From the NCBI RefSeq assembly GCF_029265375.1, contig NZ_JAJUJJ010000009.1, forward strand, positions 29,023-93,022: a stretch of 64,000 nt of DNA. Direction: 5' to 3'. Origin of the DNA: Nesterenkonia sp. Lineage in GTDB: Bacteria > Actinomycetota > Actinomycetes > Actinomycetales > Micrococcaceae. Below the pieces are notes generated by a model. It ran no database searches and had not been told where the DNA came from. It worked only from the letters and a program-made list of their open reading frames with translations. The position numbers and the translations under genes were made by a program. This document shows positions 50,998 to 60,672 of the stretch, in pieces. The first letter of the stretch is position 1, and every line of letters starts with the position of its first letter.

Positions 50998-51018
50998 CAC
51001 GTAGTGCGGGGTCAGCGG

Positions 51019-51261
51019 TTAGTCAGGTTGGCGCGTTTCCTCGTTCTCGCTCGTCGTCTCGGGCACTGTCGGTTCTCGGTAGGTCTCGGGAGTCTCCTCG
51101 GCTGGTCTCCTGGCTCGTGATTCCCCCATGTCTTGCAGGGTGAGGCGGATCAGGGCCTCGGAGAGCTTGTGCAGGTCGGGAGGATCACGATGCACCGCTC
51201 TGACTGAGAGGTGCCGGTCTTCTTGCCGGCGTCGATTGGTCTTCTTCACGTACTTGCCCAT
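51019..51261 (-). CDS. Small hypothetical island protein
   Basis: 80 residues, ATG 51261 with a GGGGGG run about seven bases upstream. The N-terminus is basic (MGKYVKKTNRRRQEDRHLSVRAVHRDPPDLHKLSEALIRLTL), and the C-terminus is acidic and disordered. No family is recognised. It starts 12 bp after the stop of the membrane protein gene 51274..51627, so the two are probably cotranscribed. Confidence 0.65.
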   Translation of the reverse strand: MGKYVKKTNRRRQEDRHLSVRAVHRDPPDLHKLSEALIRLTLQDMGESRARRPAEETPETYREPTVPETTSENEETRQPD

Positions 51262-51273
51262 CGCGCGCCCCCC

Positions 51274-51627
51274 TTACGCCGTGACTATCGACGCGTGGTG
51301 GGCGCGGCGTTCATCTCTGCGCTGGGTGTGCTCGTGGATACGGGTGCGGGCGAGCAGGAGCAGGCTGATGGGGCCGATCCAGAGCATCTTGAGCGCGGAC
51401 CAGAGCGCGACGAGTATGAAGATGTTGAGCCAGCCGGGGCCGCCGTCGCGGACGATGATGGCCAGCAAGCTGGCGATGTAGAGGTACGGGATCGCGAGCA
51501 GCATCGCCGGCACACCCCATTTGAGCCCTTTACGGGTGCGGACCTTGTCGAGCACCACGTTGGTGGGCATTGATCGGCGCATGAAGTAGCGGATGTGGAT
51601 GCTGGCGATCCAGATGAGTCGGAACAT
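51274..51627 (-). CDS. Small membrane protein of the island
   Basis: ATG 51627 (MFRLIWIASIHIRYFMRRSMPTN), with GGAGG five bases upstream, is preferred over the listed TTG 51639. The 117-residue product has two strong helices, KWGVPAMLLAIPYLYIASLLAIIV and WLNIFILVALWSALKMLWIGPISLLLLA, and a basic His/Arg tail. Similar proteins are often annotated only as hypothetical on actinobacterial elements. It is divergent from the DprA gene. Confidence 0.7.
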   Translation of the reverse strand: MFRLIWIASIHIRYFMRRSMPTNVVLDKVRTRKGLKWGVPAMLLAIPYLYIASLLAIIVRDGGPGWLNIFILVALWSALKMLWIGPISLLLLARTRIHEHTQRRDERRAHHASIVTA

Positions 51628-51673
51628 GACGGCCTCCAAGCACGCAACTGTGGTGAGGCAGTACGTGTGGAGT

Positions 51674-51700
51674 GTCCCGAAGGGACGGCCCAGAAGGGCC
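51674..51700. other. Two adjacent small hairpins in the divergent spacer
   Basis: GTCCC-GAA-GGGAC and GGCCC-AGAA-GGGCC stand end to end between the divergent membrane-protein and DprA genes. They could fold in the leader of either transcript. No function is claimed. Confidence 0.3.
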
Positions 51701-51843
51701 TACATGATGAGGGGCTTCTGCCTCCGTGCCTTCTATTTTACGCCGAAGCTGTGGCACACGGAGCCCCATACCCTTTCACCCCGCTGCGCCCGGCCGCGAG
51801 GCGTGCACCTTGCTGGTGACCGTCTGGGAAAGGGGCAGTGATC

Positions 51844-52854
51844 ATGGCGAGGCTTGCAGAGCAGGTGGCCGGTGAGCGGCAGGCGCGGATGGCGTTGTCG
51901 ATGATCGCCGAACCCGGCGACGCGGCGACCGGCCGGCTGCTGCATCGAGTCGGCGGGGTCGAGACGCTCCGTCTTCTCGAAGACAACCGGGCCACGGTGC
52001 CGGAGATGAACAGAGCAGATGCCATCGCCTGGCGCGACCGCCTCACCCCGCGGATCGAAGCGGACATTCCCTCCCGCATCGCGGAAGCGGAACGGCGCGG
52101 TATATCCACACTCATCCCGACCGATGAGCACTGGCCGCACGCGCTCAACGACCTCGGTGCCCGTGCTCCGTACCTGCTGTGGACGCGTGGGGCCACCTCG
52201 TTCCTTGCCGGTGACGTCACCGACCGCGTCACGATGACCGGCTCCAGAGCCGCGAGCAAATACGGACCGCAAGTCACTGGACACCTGGCCAGCGACCTGG
52301 CCCACGAGGAACGTACGATCGTCTCCGGCGGTGCCTATGGCATCGACGCCGCTGCACATCGGACCGCGCTCGCCACAGGTGGCAGTACGATCGCCGTGCT
52401 GGCCTGTGGTGTTGACCGCCCGTATCCGCGGGGAAATGCTGATCTGCTGGATCGGATCGGTGCCCTGGGGGTACTGGCCTCCGAGGTTCCCCCGGAGGCG
52501 ATGCCAACGCGGTCTCGGTTCATGGCCCGCGCCCGTCTCCTCGGCGTGCTCTCGGCAGCGACAGTGATCCCCGAGGCGAGCTTGCGGTCAGGAGCGCTGC
52601 TGGTCGCGACAGAGGCACACCGGCACAGCCGCAGTGTTGGCGCAGTCCCCGGCCCGGTGACTTCTACGGCAAGTTCGGGCCCGCACGAGCTCATCAAGGG
52701 TGGACGCGCCGAGATCATCACCGATAGCGCGGATGTGACCGCGCTGCTGGACTCCCTTCACGATTCGGGGCAGCTGTTGAACCGGGAAGCGCCGGACCAT
52801 CAGCTCAATGCTTCGGCGCAGAACGTGGCCGCGCCGGAGGCGCCAGGCCTCTAG
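51844..52854 (+). CDS. DprA/Smf-like DNA-processing protein
   Basis: About 336 residues from ATG 51844, with AAAGGGG upstream. The Rossmann-like DprA domain shows TDEHWPHALNDLGARAPYLLWTRG, VTMTGSRAASKYGPQVTGHLASDL, IVSGGAYGIDAAAHRTALATGGSTIAVLACGVDRPYPRGNADLLDRI, LGVLASEVPP, and EASLRSGALLVATEAHRHSRSVGAVPGPVTS. DprA binds single-stranded DNA and loads RecA in transformation. Element-borne copies like this are common and may help establish incoming DNA instead of serving host competence. The usual C-terminal winged helix appears to be absent. Confidence 0.88.
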   Translation: MARLAEQVAGERQARMALSMIAEPGDAATGRLLHRVGGVETLRLLEDNRATVPEMNRADAIAWRDRLTPRIEADIPSRIAEAERRGISTLIPTDEHWPHALNDLGARAPYLLWTRGATSFLAGDVTDRVTMTGSRAASKYGPQVTGHLASDLAHEERTIVSGGAYGIDAAAHRTALATGGSTIAVLACGVDRPYPRGNADLLDRIGALGVLASEVPPEAMPTRSRFMARARLLGVLSAATVIPEASLRSGALLVATEAHRHSRSVGAVPGPVTSTASSGPHELIKGGRAEIITDSADVTALLDSLHDSGQLLNREAPDHQLNASAQNVAAPEAPGL

Positions 52855-52951
52855 TCCCGCCTCAGAATGCGGACGGCCTCTGGCCCTGCACGGATGAAGA
52901 CGACTCGATGGAGGCTGGTCTGCACCGTGCAGACAGGAAGGAGCCAGCCTC

Positions 52952-53302
52952 ATGAGCACCACCGATGCCGAGCGTCCCGACTGGCTGAACGAGCCGTGTC
53001 CGGCCTGGTGTCACGGCGATCATTCTGGCCAGGAGTTCCCCGAGGACCGCAAGCATTTGCGCGTGCAGATGCTGGTGCCGGTCATCTTGCAAGGCCCCGC
53101 CCCGCGGTGGTGGAACATCCCCGGTGATGTCGTCGTGGCCGAGGAATTGTTGATCGCGGTCTACCGGCGCGTCGGAGACCGGGAGACCTGGTTGGCGATC
53201 GCCAACGACTCGCAGAACCTTGAGGTCTCGTTGGAGAGCGCGGCCCGCCTCAGTGGCAAACTCGCCGAGGTCATCGAGGAGGTGACCGGGCAGCCGTCGT
53301 GA
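52952..53302 (+). CDS. DUF6907-like island protein
   Basis: 116 residues with AGGAAGGAG upstream. The N-terminus RPDWLNEPCPAWCHGDHSGQEFPEDRKH carries a C-P-x-W-C-x3-H pattern like a small metal-binding site, followed by a beta-rich region and a helical tail (SLESAARLSGKLAEVIEEV). This arrangement is typical of DUF6907 proteins found on actinobacterial integrative elements. Function unknown. It lies 97 bp downstream of the DprA gene on the same strand. Confidence 0.7.
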   Translation: MSTTDAERPDWLNEPCPAWCHGDHSGQEFPEDRKHLRVQMLVPVILQGPAPRWWNIPGDVVVAEELLIAVYRRVGDRETWLAIANDSQNLEVSLESAARLSGKLAEVIEEVTGQPS

Positions 53303-53452
53303 GTATCGAAGTCGCCTCCGAGGGCTCTGCGCCACCCCGTTCACGACGGTCGCACGGAGCCTTCGTCGCTACGTGTGCACCGTGCGCACTAGCGGTGCGC
53401 TGCCTGTGGCGGCATCAGTCATCAAGGCCGTCCCAGTTACTACCCTTGAGAT

Positions 53453-54694
53453 ATGAACTTCACACCGCTGCATCAAGCACTCGGGTTGTCGCCGAGCCCT
53501 CTGACGGACGAGATCCTGAGTGATGCGGTGGCCGCAGGGGTGATGGAGACCGACGATCTGGATTGGAAGTCCGAGCTCCCTGCGATCAAAGGCCTGTCCC
53601 AGACAGATGTGCCCAAGGACATCGCCGCGATGGCGAACAGCGGTGGCGGGATGATCGTCTATGGGGTCGAGGAACATGCGAAAGCGGCAACCGGCCGCAA
53701 GGATACGGGCGAGTTCACCGAGGGGCACGAGCGCGCCTATCGCAGCGTCGCGGTCACCGCGACCTCTCCGCCGGTGTTCGGTTTGGAGGTGTATCGCCTC
53801 GGTGCCGAGTGCCGGGCCGTTGCCGTGGTCATCCCGGCCAGCGTCGATGGGCCGCACCTGATCTACAGGAACGACTTTTTCGGTGCCCCTATCCGTAACG
53901 ACGCTGACACCGCGTGGATGAAGGAACGGCAGATCGAGGCCATGTACCGGGCTCGATTCGATGAGCGACGCCGCGCCACCGAGGCCGTGGACTCCCTCTT
54001 CGCTGAGGCCGCGGACGGGCGGGATACAGGCAAGCGCGCCTGGCTGGTTGCGGTGGCACATCCACGCGTTCCGGGGGTCTTGACCCGTCTGAGCCGGGAC
54101 GAGGCACGGGAGGTTTTCCAGGACGCCCGGGCGATCACGCTGTCGTACTCGAAGAACACCGGCGTCCACCCGCTGGAGAACGTCGAGCCTCTCAACCCGC
54201 GTCCGGGGCTGCGCCGGTGGGTCGCCCCGAACATCGCGACCGGTGAGCGCTCGATCTGGAAAGAGGCATGGGCCAGCGTCCATCACGACGGGTCAGTGTC
54301 TCTGGCCGCAGCCATCGGCGGGCACCGCAAGAGCTCCGATGGGTACTTCGAAGGCTGGCAGGTTGAGGGTCGGGGCATCGAATGCGCGGTGGCCGACTTC
54401 ATGGCACTCGTCCGCGCCGCAGCCCGAACCACGCATCACGATGAGTACGACGTTCGGGTCGGCGTCGAGTGGAGCGGCGAACAGGCATTGAGCATCCTGA
54501 CCGTCGATGGCTCGGGTTACACCTACGACGGGGTCTCGACCCCGCTCCGGTCGTTCACCTCGGTGCGCTCGACCGTGACCGCGGCCGTTTCGGACACCAA
54601 CTTCCATCGGCAGGTGCACGAGCTGGCCGAAGACTGCGTGAACCAAGGCGGCCTGACCTATCTCCAGGTCATCGAGCCGCTTCCAGAGGGCTAG
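53453..54694 (+). CDS. Schlafen/AlbA_2-domain protein of the island
   Basis: 413 residues. Residues about 30-165 look like an AlbA_2 (divergent AAA-4, Schlafen-type) domain: ETDDLDWKSELP, DVPKDIAAMANSGGGMIVYGVEE, CRAVAVVIPASVDGPHLIYRNDFFGAPIRNDADTAWM. The remaining ~240 residues (RAWLVAVAHPRVPGVLTRLSRDEAREVF ...) do not match a domain I know. AlbA_2 proteins bind nucleic acid, and some Schlafen-like members are nucleases that act in defence or stress. The stop shares a CTAG with the convergent traA gene. Confidence 0.75.
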   Translation: MNFTPLHQALGLSPSPLTDEILSDAVAAGVMETDDLDWKSELPAIKGLSQTDVPKDIAAMANSGGGMIVYGVEEHAKAATGRKDTGEFTEGHERAYRSVAVTATSPPVFGLEVYRLGAECRAVAVVIPASVDGPHLIYRNDFFGAPIRNDADTAWMKERQIEAMYRARFDERRRATEAVDSLFAEAADGRDTGKRAWLVAVAHPRVPGVLTRLSRDEAREVFQDARAITLSYSKNTGVHPLENVEPLNPRPGLRRWVAPNIATGERSIWKEAWASVHHDGSVSLAAAIGGHRKSSDGYFEGWQVEGRGIECAVADFMALVRAAARTTHHDEYDVRVGVEWSGEQALSILTVDGSGYTYDGVSTPLRSFTSVRSTVTAAVSDTNFHRQVHELAEDCVNQGGLTYLQVIEPLPEG

Positions 54695-57600
54695 AGGGAA
54701 GGTCCCTGCCGGTCGATACCGACCGGAGTGCGCGCGGCAGGGTCTTGCGACTGCTCCGACGGGGCGAGGCGGCGCAACGCGGCAGCGGCACGGGCATGGT
54801 CGATCTTCTGAGACGCAGCCTCCGGCACCGGGCCGAGCGGGGAATCGTCGCTGATCTGGTAGCGGTCGCGGTAGGCGGCGATGGTGCGGGCATCCTCTCG
54901 CCAACGCGTCTGCTCACGGTGGCCGGCCGGCTGGTCGCTGAGTGACTGAACCCAGGGCTCGCCTGCGTGGCGGGCGGTGTCGAAGATCGCGTCGGCGCGG
55001 GCTTCGATCAGCTCGCGGCGTTCGGTCAGGGCCTTGCGCATGCCGGCGGTGATCCGGCCCTGCACGTGTGGGATCAGGCCGACGATCAACCGCGGGGCCT
55101 TCCTCGTACGGCCCGACCCGGCAGGGCGGGCAGTGGCGCGAGCGAGGCGGTAGTGCATGACCTTGGCGATATCCTCGGCGTCGTCGAACCCGCGGGCCGC
55201 GACCAGGCGCGGGAACAGCGCGTCGACGTCGTGATGGTTCGCTTCGGCGCGGCGCAGCTCGGCGGTCAGCGCCCCGAACGCTTCCGAACCCAACGCGGCC
55301 TCGGCCTGCTCCTCGGTGAGGCCACTGGTGCGGAGGAGGGTGGCCCAGCGGTCGTGCTGGGCGGCTGCGGCGATGGTCTCGTACTCCGCAGCGAGCTGCG
55401 CGATCGAACCCCAGTGCTCCTGCTCGGCCGTGATGGTCTCGTGCGCGGAGACCTCGGCACCAGAGTGCTGCAACACCCCGAACAACACCGACCGGCTAGT
55501 CGCTTCCTCGTTGTCCGAGGGATGCGGAGCCGAATGGACCGAGTCGGGTCGGTCCAGGACCACGTAGGCCCGGTTGGAGGTCTTGCCGCGGGTCATGGCG
55601 ACGTAGAAGTTCTCCCGCGTCGTCGTTGGCTCGACCAGCACATGCGCGGTATCGACGGTGATGCCCTGGGCACGGTGGGCGGTGACCGCGTAGCCGAGGT
55701 CGACGTGCGCGGCCACGTAGTCCGCCGGCAGCACGATCGACCCGAACCGCCGGCCGGGCTTACGGATCGTGATCGACCCGTCCTCGCGCACATCCGTCAC
55801 CTGCCAGGTCTCGCCATTGCGTACCCAATCCCGGCCCGTCCCGGTGCGCAGACGTCGGTCGTTGCGTCGGGTGATGATCGTGTCCCCGACCCCGGCTTGA
55901 GTGCCCTCGGCCAGTGTCACTTCACCTGTCGGGGTGATGCGGCCTTCGAGGATGAGGTCGGCGCGAGCCCGCGCGTTGAGGGCGGTCACGTCCTCCCTTG
56001 TTTCGGCGATCAGCACAGACGCCCTCCCGGCGCTCCGGTCGGCGCGCCACGCGGTGTACGCGGCGTCGATCATCGCTTCCGCGTCCCCGTCGGTGATGCG
56101 GTGATGGCCCAGGTAGGTGTCGATCACCTCGGTGCGCCCGTGGCGCAGGTCGAGGGAGACGGCCTTCTCCCATTGGTGGGTGAAGCGATGCACCTCCACC
56201 AGCTCTGGGGCATCTTCGTGGCGGTCGGCCACGAGCATCCCGAACGCCCCGCCGGCATCAACCGACTGGAGTTGCCCGTAGTCGCCGACCAGCAGCACCT
56301 TCGCCCCCGCATCCGCGGCCAGGGCGGTGATGCGATCCAGCGACAGAGTGCCCGCTAACGATGCTTCGTCGATGATGACCAGCTGGCCGGACTGGAAGGT
56401 CTCGCCATACATGAGGTGGTTCTGCCACCACTTCGCTGTGTTCTCCGTGGCGATCCCGAGGTCATCGCCGAGGACCTGGGTGGCCACCGCCGACGGTGCC
56501 AGCCCGACCACGGACCCGTCACCGTGTTGCTTCTCCCACGCACGGCGCAACGCGTTCATCGCCGTGGTCTTCCCCGCCCCGGCGGGCCCGACCAGCACAT
56601 CGAGCACCCTGCCAGAGACCGCGACCCGCATGAGCGCGTCGGCCTGATCCGGCCCGAGCTGGCGCCCCTGCAGGTCCGGCTTGGCGACGACTCGCTCCAC
56701 CGTTCCGACATCCACGACCGGGCCAGTACGGGTGCCGGCCGATCCTCGGCTTCCAGCAGCACGGTCGAGGAGAACACCGTCGAATGCTTCGGACGAAAAA
56801 CCGATGTCCCGTCGGTGCGGCGGAACACGGCCGGGCTCGATGCCAGCTCCGGCGGCGTCAACCGCAACGACGCTTGTTCGGCGGCGTCGGCGATCATCCC
56901 TACGGTCGCTTCCCGATCCTGGACGGTCGCGAATCGCCAGCCCATCGACTGCCTGCTCGCTTCGGCGTGGAGGTTTCACCGCCGCCAGGTCGACCGCTTC
57001 TCACCCACTACCTCCACCACGGATGCACCGAGCTCAGCGATCGTCACCAGGGGGATGTCATCGGCCCGCAACGGCCGGGCCGCCTGCCCGCCAGTGATGA
57101 TGCTGGCCCAGCCGGTCGCGTCCGCACCAAGCAGACCGGTTGCACGTTCACGCCAGCCGGCGGTGAGGTCTGCCAGTGAGCGCACCTGCTTCTCCGGCCT
57201 CGTGGCGAGCGTCGCCTGAGCACGCAGCCGCACGATCGTCTTTGCAGATGGCCGGCGGCCGTGTTCGGCGACGTAGGCGGCGATGAGCTGGTCGGTTTCG
57301 GCATCGATCTCGTGGGACCGGGAGGAGAACTCCTCGATCAACTCCTCACTGACCCCGACAATCTCCCAGGCCGGGTTCCGATCCCGGCCCCGATCCCGCG
57401 CCTCCCACTGCAGGCCGAGCATCCCGGTAAGCCGGTCGGCCAGCACCGCGTTGTAATGCTCCGACAACGCGACCACTGCCGCGTGCATGGGCCGGCCATC
57501 CAGCGACCTCCACTTCCCGTCTAACGCGGTCTGGACCTTGTTAGAGATCACGACGTGAGTGTGTAGCTGGGGGTCACCAGAGCGGCTGTCGTAGTGATCG

Positions 57601-58235
57601 AAGGCTGTCGCGATCAGCCCGGTGACATCGACCTGGGCGACCGCGCCATCGGCGGCGGTATAGCCGGTGCGGGTCGCTGCGACCTCGCGCTCCATGAACT
57701 CCAGCACCTCGGCCACTGCGTCGTGATGTGCTTGAGCGATCAGCGCCTGGGTACCGGCGTCGGCGACGCCCCACAGCACCGAGACCGACTTCGGCACCGA
57801 GAACGTGTAATCGAAGCCCGCGACCGCACGACGGCTGCCCCGCTCGGTCTCCTCGGCCTCGATGCGGGCGACCTGCTCGGCACGCTCACCCATCCCCAAC
57901 TCGGGGTCGAGGTCGGCAACCCGCTTCTCGATCCGATCCGTCACGGAGACGTACCGCGGGAACGCCCGGCCCAGCGGCTCGCCGGTGATGGGGTCGCGGC
58001 CCATCCCGATGAGCAACTGCAACTGCGCCTCGGACACCTCATCCCCAGCACCGATCCGTCCGTCACCGAGGCCGGGCAGCGCCGAGCCCATCCAAGAGCC
58101 GGGTGGTGTTCCCGCTTCCGTGTAGTACCTGGTCAACGGGGTCGAGAGCGACCTGTCACCGTCTGCGGCAGCGATCGTGCGCAGCAGGTACTTGTAACCA
58201 TCGCCCGCGCTCATCACCCGCATCGACACCGTCAT
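54691..58235 (-). pseudogene. MobF/TraA relaxase-helicase, broken by a nonsense codon and a frameshift
   Basis: The start is ATG 58235 (MTVSMRVMSAGDGYKYLLRTI). The relaxase domain has the catalytic Tyr pair in STPLTRYYTEAGTPPG and the His triad region FDHYDSRSGDPQLHTHVVISNK. After STWRR an in-frame TGA at 56976-56978 stands where relatives have Trp (next residues NLHAEASRQSMGWRFATVQDRE, same frame). Between about 56,725 and 56,745 the frame shifts, and helicase motifs continue in another frame: LVGPAGAGKTTAMNALRRAW, VIIDEASLAGTLSL, LVGDYGQLQSVDAGGAFG, VTAHRAQGITVDTAHVLV. Intact it would nick oriT and unwind DNA for conjugation. With both lesions it cannot yield a full protein, though the C-terminal 54691..56979 frame is still open. 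Confidence 0.88.
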
Positions 58236-58389
58236 ACCGACGAGGTGAACAACACGGCCACTCGGCACAAGAGGCCGAGGCACATGCCGCCATGATGTGA
58301 GGTCTCAGCATCCAGCGAAGTCTGGGCCTAGGGCGGGAATCCGGCCCAACAGCGACGGTCCCCCGTGGGCGCTTCCTATACTCGACGTC

Positions 58390-58958
58390 GTGAGTTCTGT
58401 CGATCCGCTGAACCGCATTCGTGAGGGGATCGCGAGGCACTGGGGCCTGTCGATTGACCGGGGCCTACCGCTGTCGGGCAGCGAGGAGTCCGACAGCTTC
58501 CGCTGCGACGGATTTATCGTCCGCATCAGCCCCGCCTGGCGTACTGACGCCGAACTCGAATGGGCCTACCGGGTCGCCGCCGGTGCCGCCACCACAGTTC
58601 CCGAGGCAGCCTCGCCGCTGCCGACGGCGACCGCCTGACCGGTGTGATCGATTGGGACGACGCCCTCGTGGGCCCACCCGTACAGGAGCTGGCCTGGGCC
58701 GCGTGGGAGTGGACCAACGGACGCAGCACTTTGGATATCGACGCCGGCCTTGCCTTCGCGCGACGCTATGCCGGAGCAGGCGGCACTGCCACCCCCCTGA
58801 CGCGCGAGGAGTATGTACAGCTCGTCCGGCACCGGACCCGGCAGGACGTCATTTACAGCAAGACCATCGGGACCTGGGGAGCGGCAACTGACCCCGACGA
58901 CATCGCCTACGAGGCTGCCCAGCTCCGCGCCTTCGAGGAACTGCGCGTAGCCCTGTGA
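58390..58958 (+). pseudogene. APH-fold kinase remnant with internal deletion
   Basis: GTG 58390 opens an N-lobe, VDPLNRIREGIARHWGLSIDRGLPLSGSEESDSFRCDGFIVRISPAWRTDAELEWAYRVAA, and about 80 codons in the text jumps to the C-lobe, which is in a different frame: ADGDRLTGVIDWDDALVGPPVQELAWAAWEWTNGR ... FEELRVAL. The catalytic His-Gly-Asp-x-x-x-x-Asn loop, which should lie between them, is gone. So an internal deletion with frameshift around 58,600-58,625 destroyed the gene. Confidence 0.8.
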
Positions 58959-59294
58959 CCCTGGACCGCCGGCGCTCACAGGCCGCGACGGCGGCGCGCA
59001 CAGCGGCAAGGCAGCGACGCTGGTCTTGGCCCACGACGCCGCCAGTCATCCCCACGCAACACCACAGGTGCCTATCACACCGTCGATGAACAGCGGCACC
59101 TGCTGCCGCGCCAGCGCTGTGCGGAGCCCGACGGGCTTCGACATAGGGCTCCTACAGGTCCGCTCCGCGATCTACCTCTGCACCCGTTCTTCTTGGACGT
59201 CGAGGAGCTCGTCCTGCCTCGCTCGGGCAGGGGGCTAAGTGGGGGTCTGGACTATGATTGGAACGTTTTGCCTTCATCGCGTCAGGGGGTCTTG
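58959..59294. other. Gene-free spacer
   Basis: No credible gene in 336 bp. TATGAT near 59,252 could be a -10 element for the lipoprotein gene, but a matching -35 is not obvious. Short ORFs here lack family features and ribosome sites. Confidence 0.5.
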
Positions 59295-60023
59295 ATGCCT
59301 GTCCGTCCTTCCGTCCGTCTCGCCACGTCCGCCGCGGCGCTGCTGGTGCTTCCGCTCGCGCTGACCGCCTGCAGCTCCGACGAGGAAGAGAACCCGCCAG
59401 CCGAGACGGCCGGGACAACGGAAGCGCCAGGGGAGGGCGGCGAGCCCAGCGGGGGCGGCACCGAGGAGGACGACGGGCAGGAGGGCGAAGCGGCGGGAGA
59501 GGAGCTGGTCGCCAGCTGGCGTGAAGCCGCCCGCGTCGGCGCCTATGACGAGTTCGACGCGCTATGCGCCGACCAGTTCCCCGATGACGTGATCGAGCAG
59601 ATCGCCGGGTTCACCGGTACCGGGCTCTCCCAGGCTGAGATGATCGCCCCGGAGAACCACCCGATCATGGAGTGCGAGTACCGGGCCTTCGAGGAAAGTA
59701 ACGACTCCCAGATCGTCACGGTCATCGTCCATCGGGACGACGCGGCCGGCTGTGAGAGCTTCCTCTCCCCGGACGACGAGGATTATGACGCGGAACGCGA
59801 CATGTGGGTGACGCTGCAAGACGGCTACGCCTCAGCATTCACCTGCGTCGACGGGACCATCAGCATCGACGTGACCGCCAGCGCGATGGACTCCTCCCCG
59901 ACGAACGCGATGCTCGAAGACGACACATTCATCACGGACGTCGCCACTGCGCTGCTCGACTCCTGGAACGAGTGGGAGGCGGCCGCCGAGGAGGCCCGCG
60001 TCACCACCGTCGAACAGCGCTGA
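59295..60023 (+). CDS. Lipoprotein of unknown function
   Basis: ATG 59295, five bases after AGGGGG, gives MPVRPSVRLATSAAALLVLPLALTAC with lipobox LTAC; the listed ORF from 59193 starts too early. The mature part has a Glu/Gly linker (EGGEPSGGGTEEDDGQEGEA), then an alpha/beta domain with three Cys (DALCADQFPDD, MECEYRAFEES, GCESFLSPDD, AFTCVDG), so perhaps two disulfides. 242 residues. No family is recognised. Its style is like the lipoprotein at 1739, but no clear homology is seen. Confidence 0.75.
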   Translation: MPVRPSVRLATSAAALLVLPLALTACSSDEEENPPAETAGTTEAPGEGGEPSGGGTEEDDGQEGEAAGEELVASWREAARVGAYDEFDALCADQFPDDVIEQIAGFTGTGLSQAEMIAPENHPIMECEYRAFEESNDSQIVTVIVHRDDAAGCESFLSPDDEDYDAERDMWVTLQDGYASAFTCVDGTISIDVTASAMDSSPTNAMLEDDTFITDVATALLDSWNEWEAAAEEARVTTVEQR

Positions 60024-60138
60024 GACGCGAAGTCAGCCGCGTCGATCCGTCACGGACCTTTCCCGATGACGGTACCCTCGTATTCACCGGTTCGGTCTCA
60101 GTAACGACAAAAGAGGGCGCCAACAAGGACAAACTCCG

Positions 60139-60468
60139 GTGATCGGTTACGCCGCCATGCTGAGCCTGATCATGAAGCACGTCCCCCGCGAGGAGGCCTC
60201 CTCCAGCGTCGGGGTCAACACCCTCATGCGCTCGATGGGCAGCACGACCGCCGGCGCCGTCATGGCGATCGTCCTGACCAGCCAGACCATCACCATCCCC
60301 GGCGCAGAGGCCGCCATCCCCGCACGCGGCGCCTTCCAGACCTGTTTCACCATCGGAGCCGCCGCCGCACTCGTCGCCGTAGCCCTTACCCTCCTCATCC
60401 CCCGATACAAGAAACCAGCCGAACCGGCCACAACGCACGCCAACGAGCTCGTCACGACCGACGCCTAA
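60139..60468 (+). pseudogene. C-terminal remnant of an MFS (DHA2-type) exporter
   Basis: The 109 codons read VIGYAAMLSLIMKHVPREEASSSVGVNTLMRSMGSTTAGAVMAIVLTSQTITIPGAEAAIPARGAFQTCFTIGAAAALVAVALTLLIPRYKKP, the last three helices of a 14-helix drug-proton antiporter. The remaining ~370 residues are missing, and upstream codons (RQQGQTP) do not continue the family. It cannot encode a working transporter. Confidence 0.75.
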
Positions 60469-60672
60469 TCCACACTTGGACCCGGGCGGCCCGCCGACCG
60501 AGCGCGACGACGATGCCGCCGGAAGATTCGGCATGTACCGGATGTCAGTTATCGCCAGAGCCCACAGTCGGCGGAGCGTGAGCCCGATGTTTCCGTGAGT
60601 GCGACCGGGAATTGGGGGTGAGCAGGGTCGTGTGGCCATGGTGTGCCGAGGCGTCCTCTCAAGCCTCCGATA
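60469..60672. other. Spacer between MFS remnant and sulP
   Basis: About 200 bp with no gene I can support. The minus-strand frame 60001..60639 is open but shows no family features. Confidence 0.4.

Noticed and set aside
51844-52854. DprA as sign of natural competence
   Set aside because: No com genes are near, and element-borne DprA homologues are common; competence cannot be inferred.
53299-53523. Small ORF between DUF6907 and the AlbA gene
   Set aside because: Low-complexity Arg/Ser composition, no ribosome site, overlaps the start of the AlbA gene in another frame.
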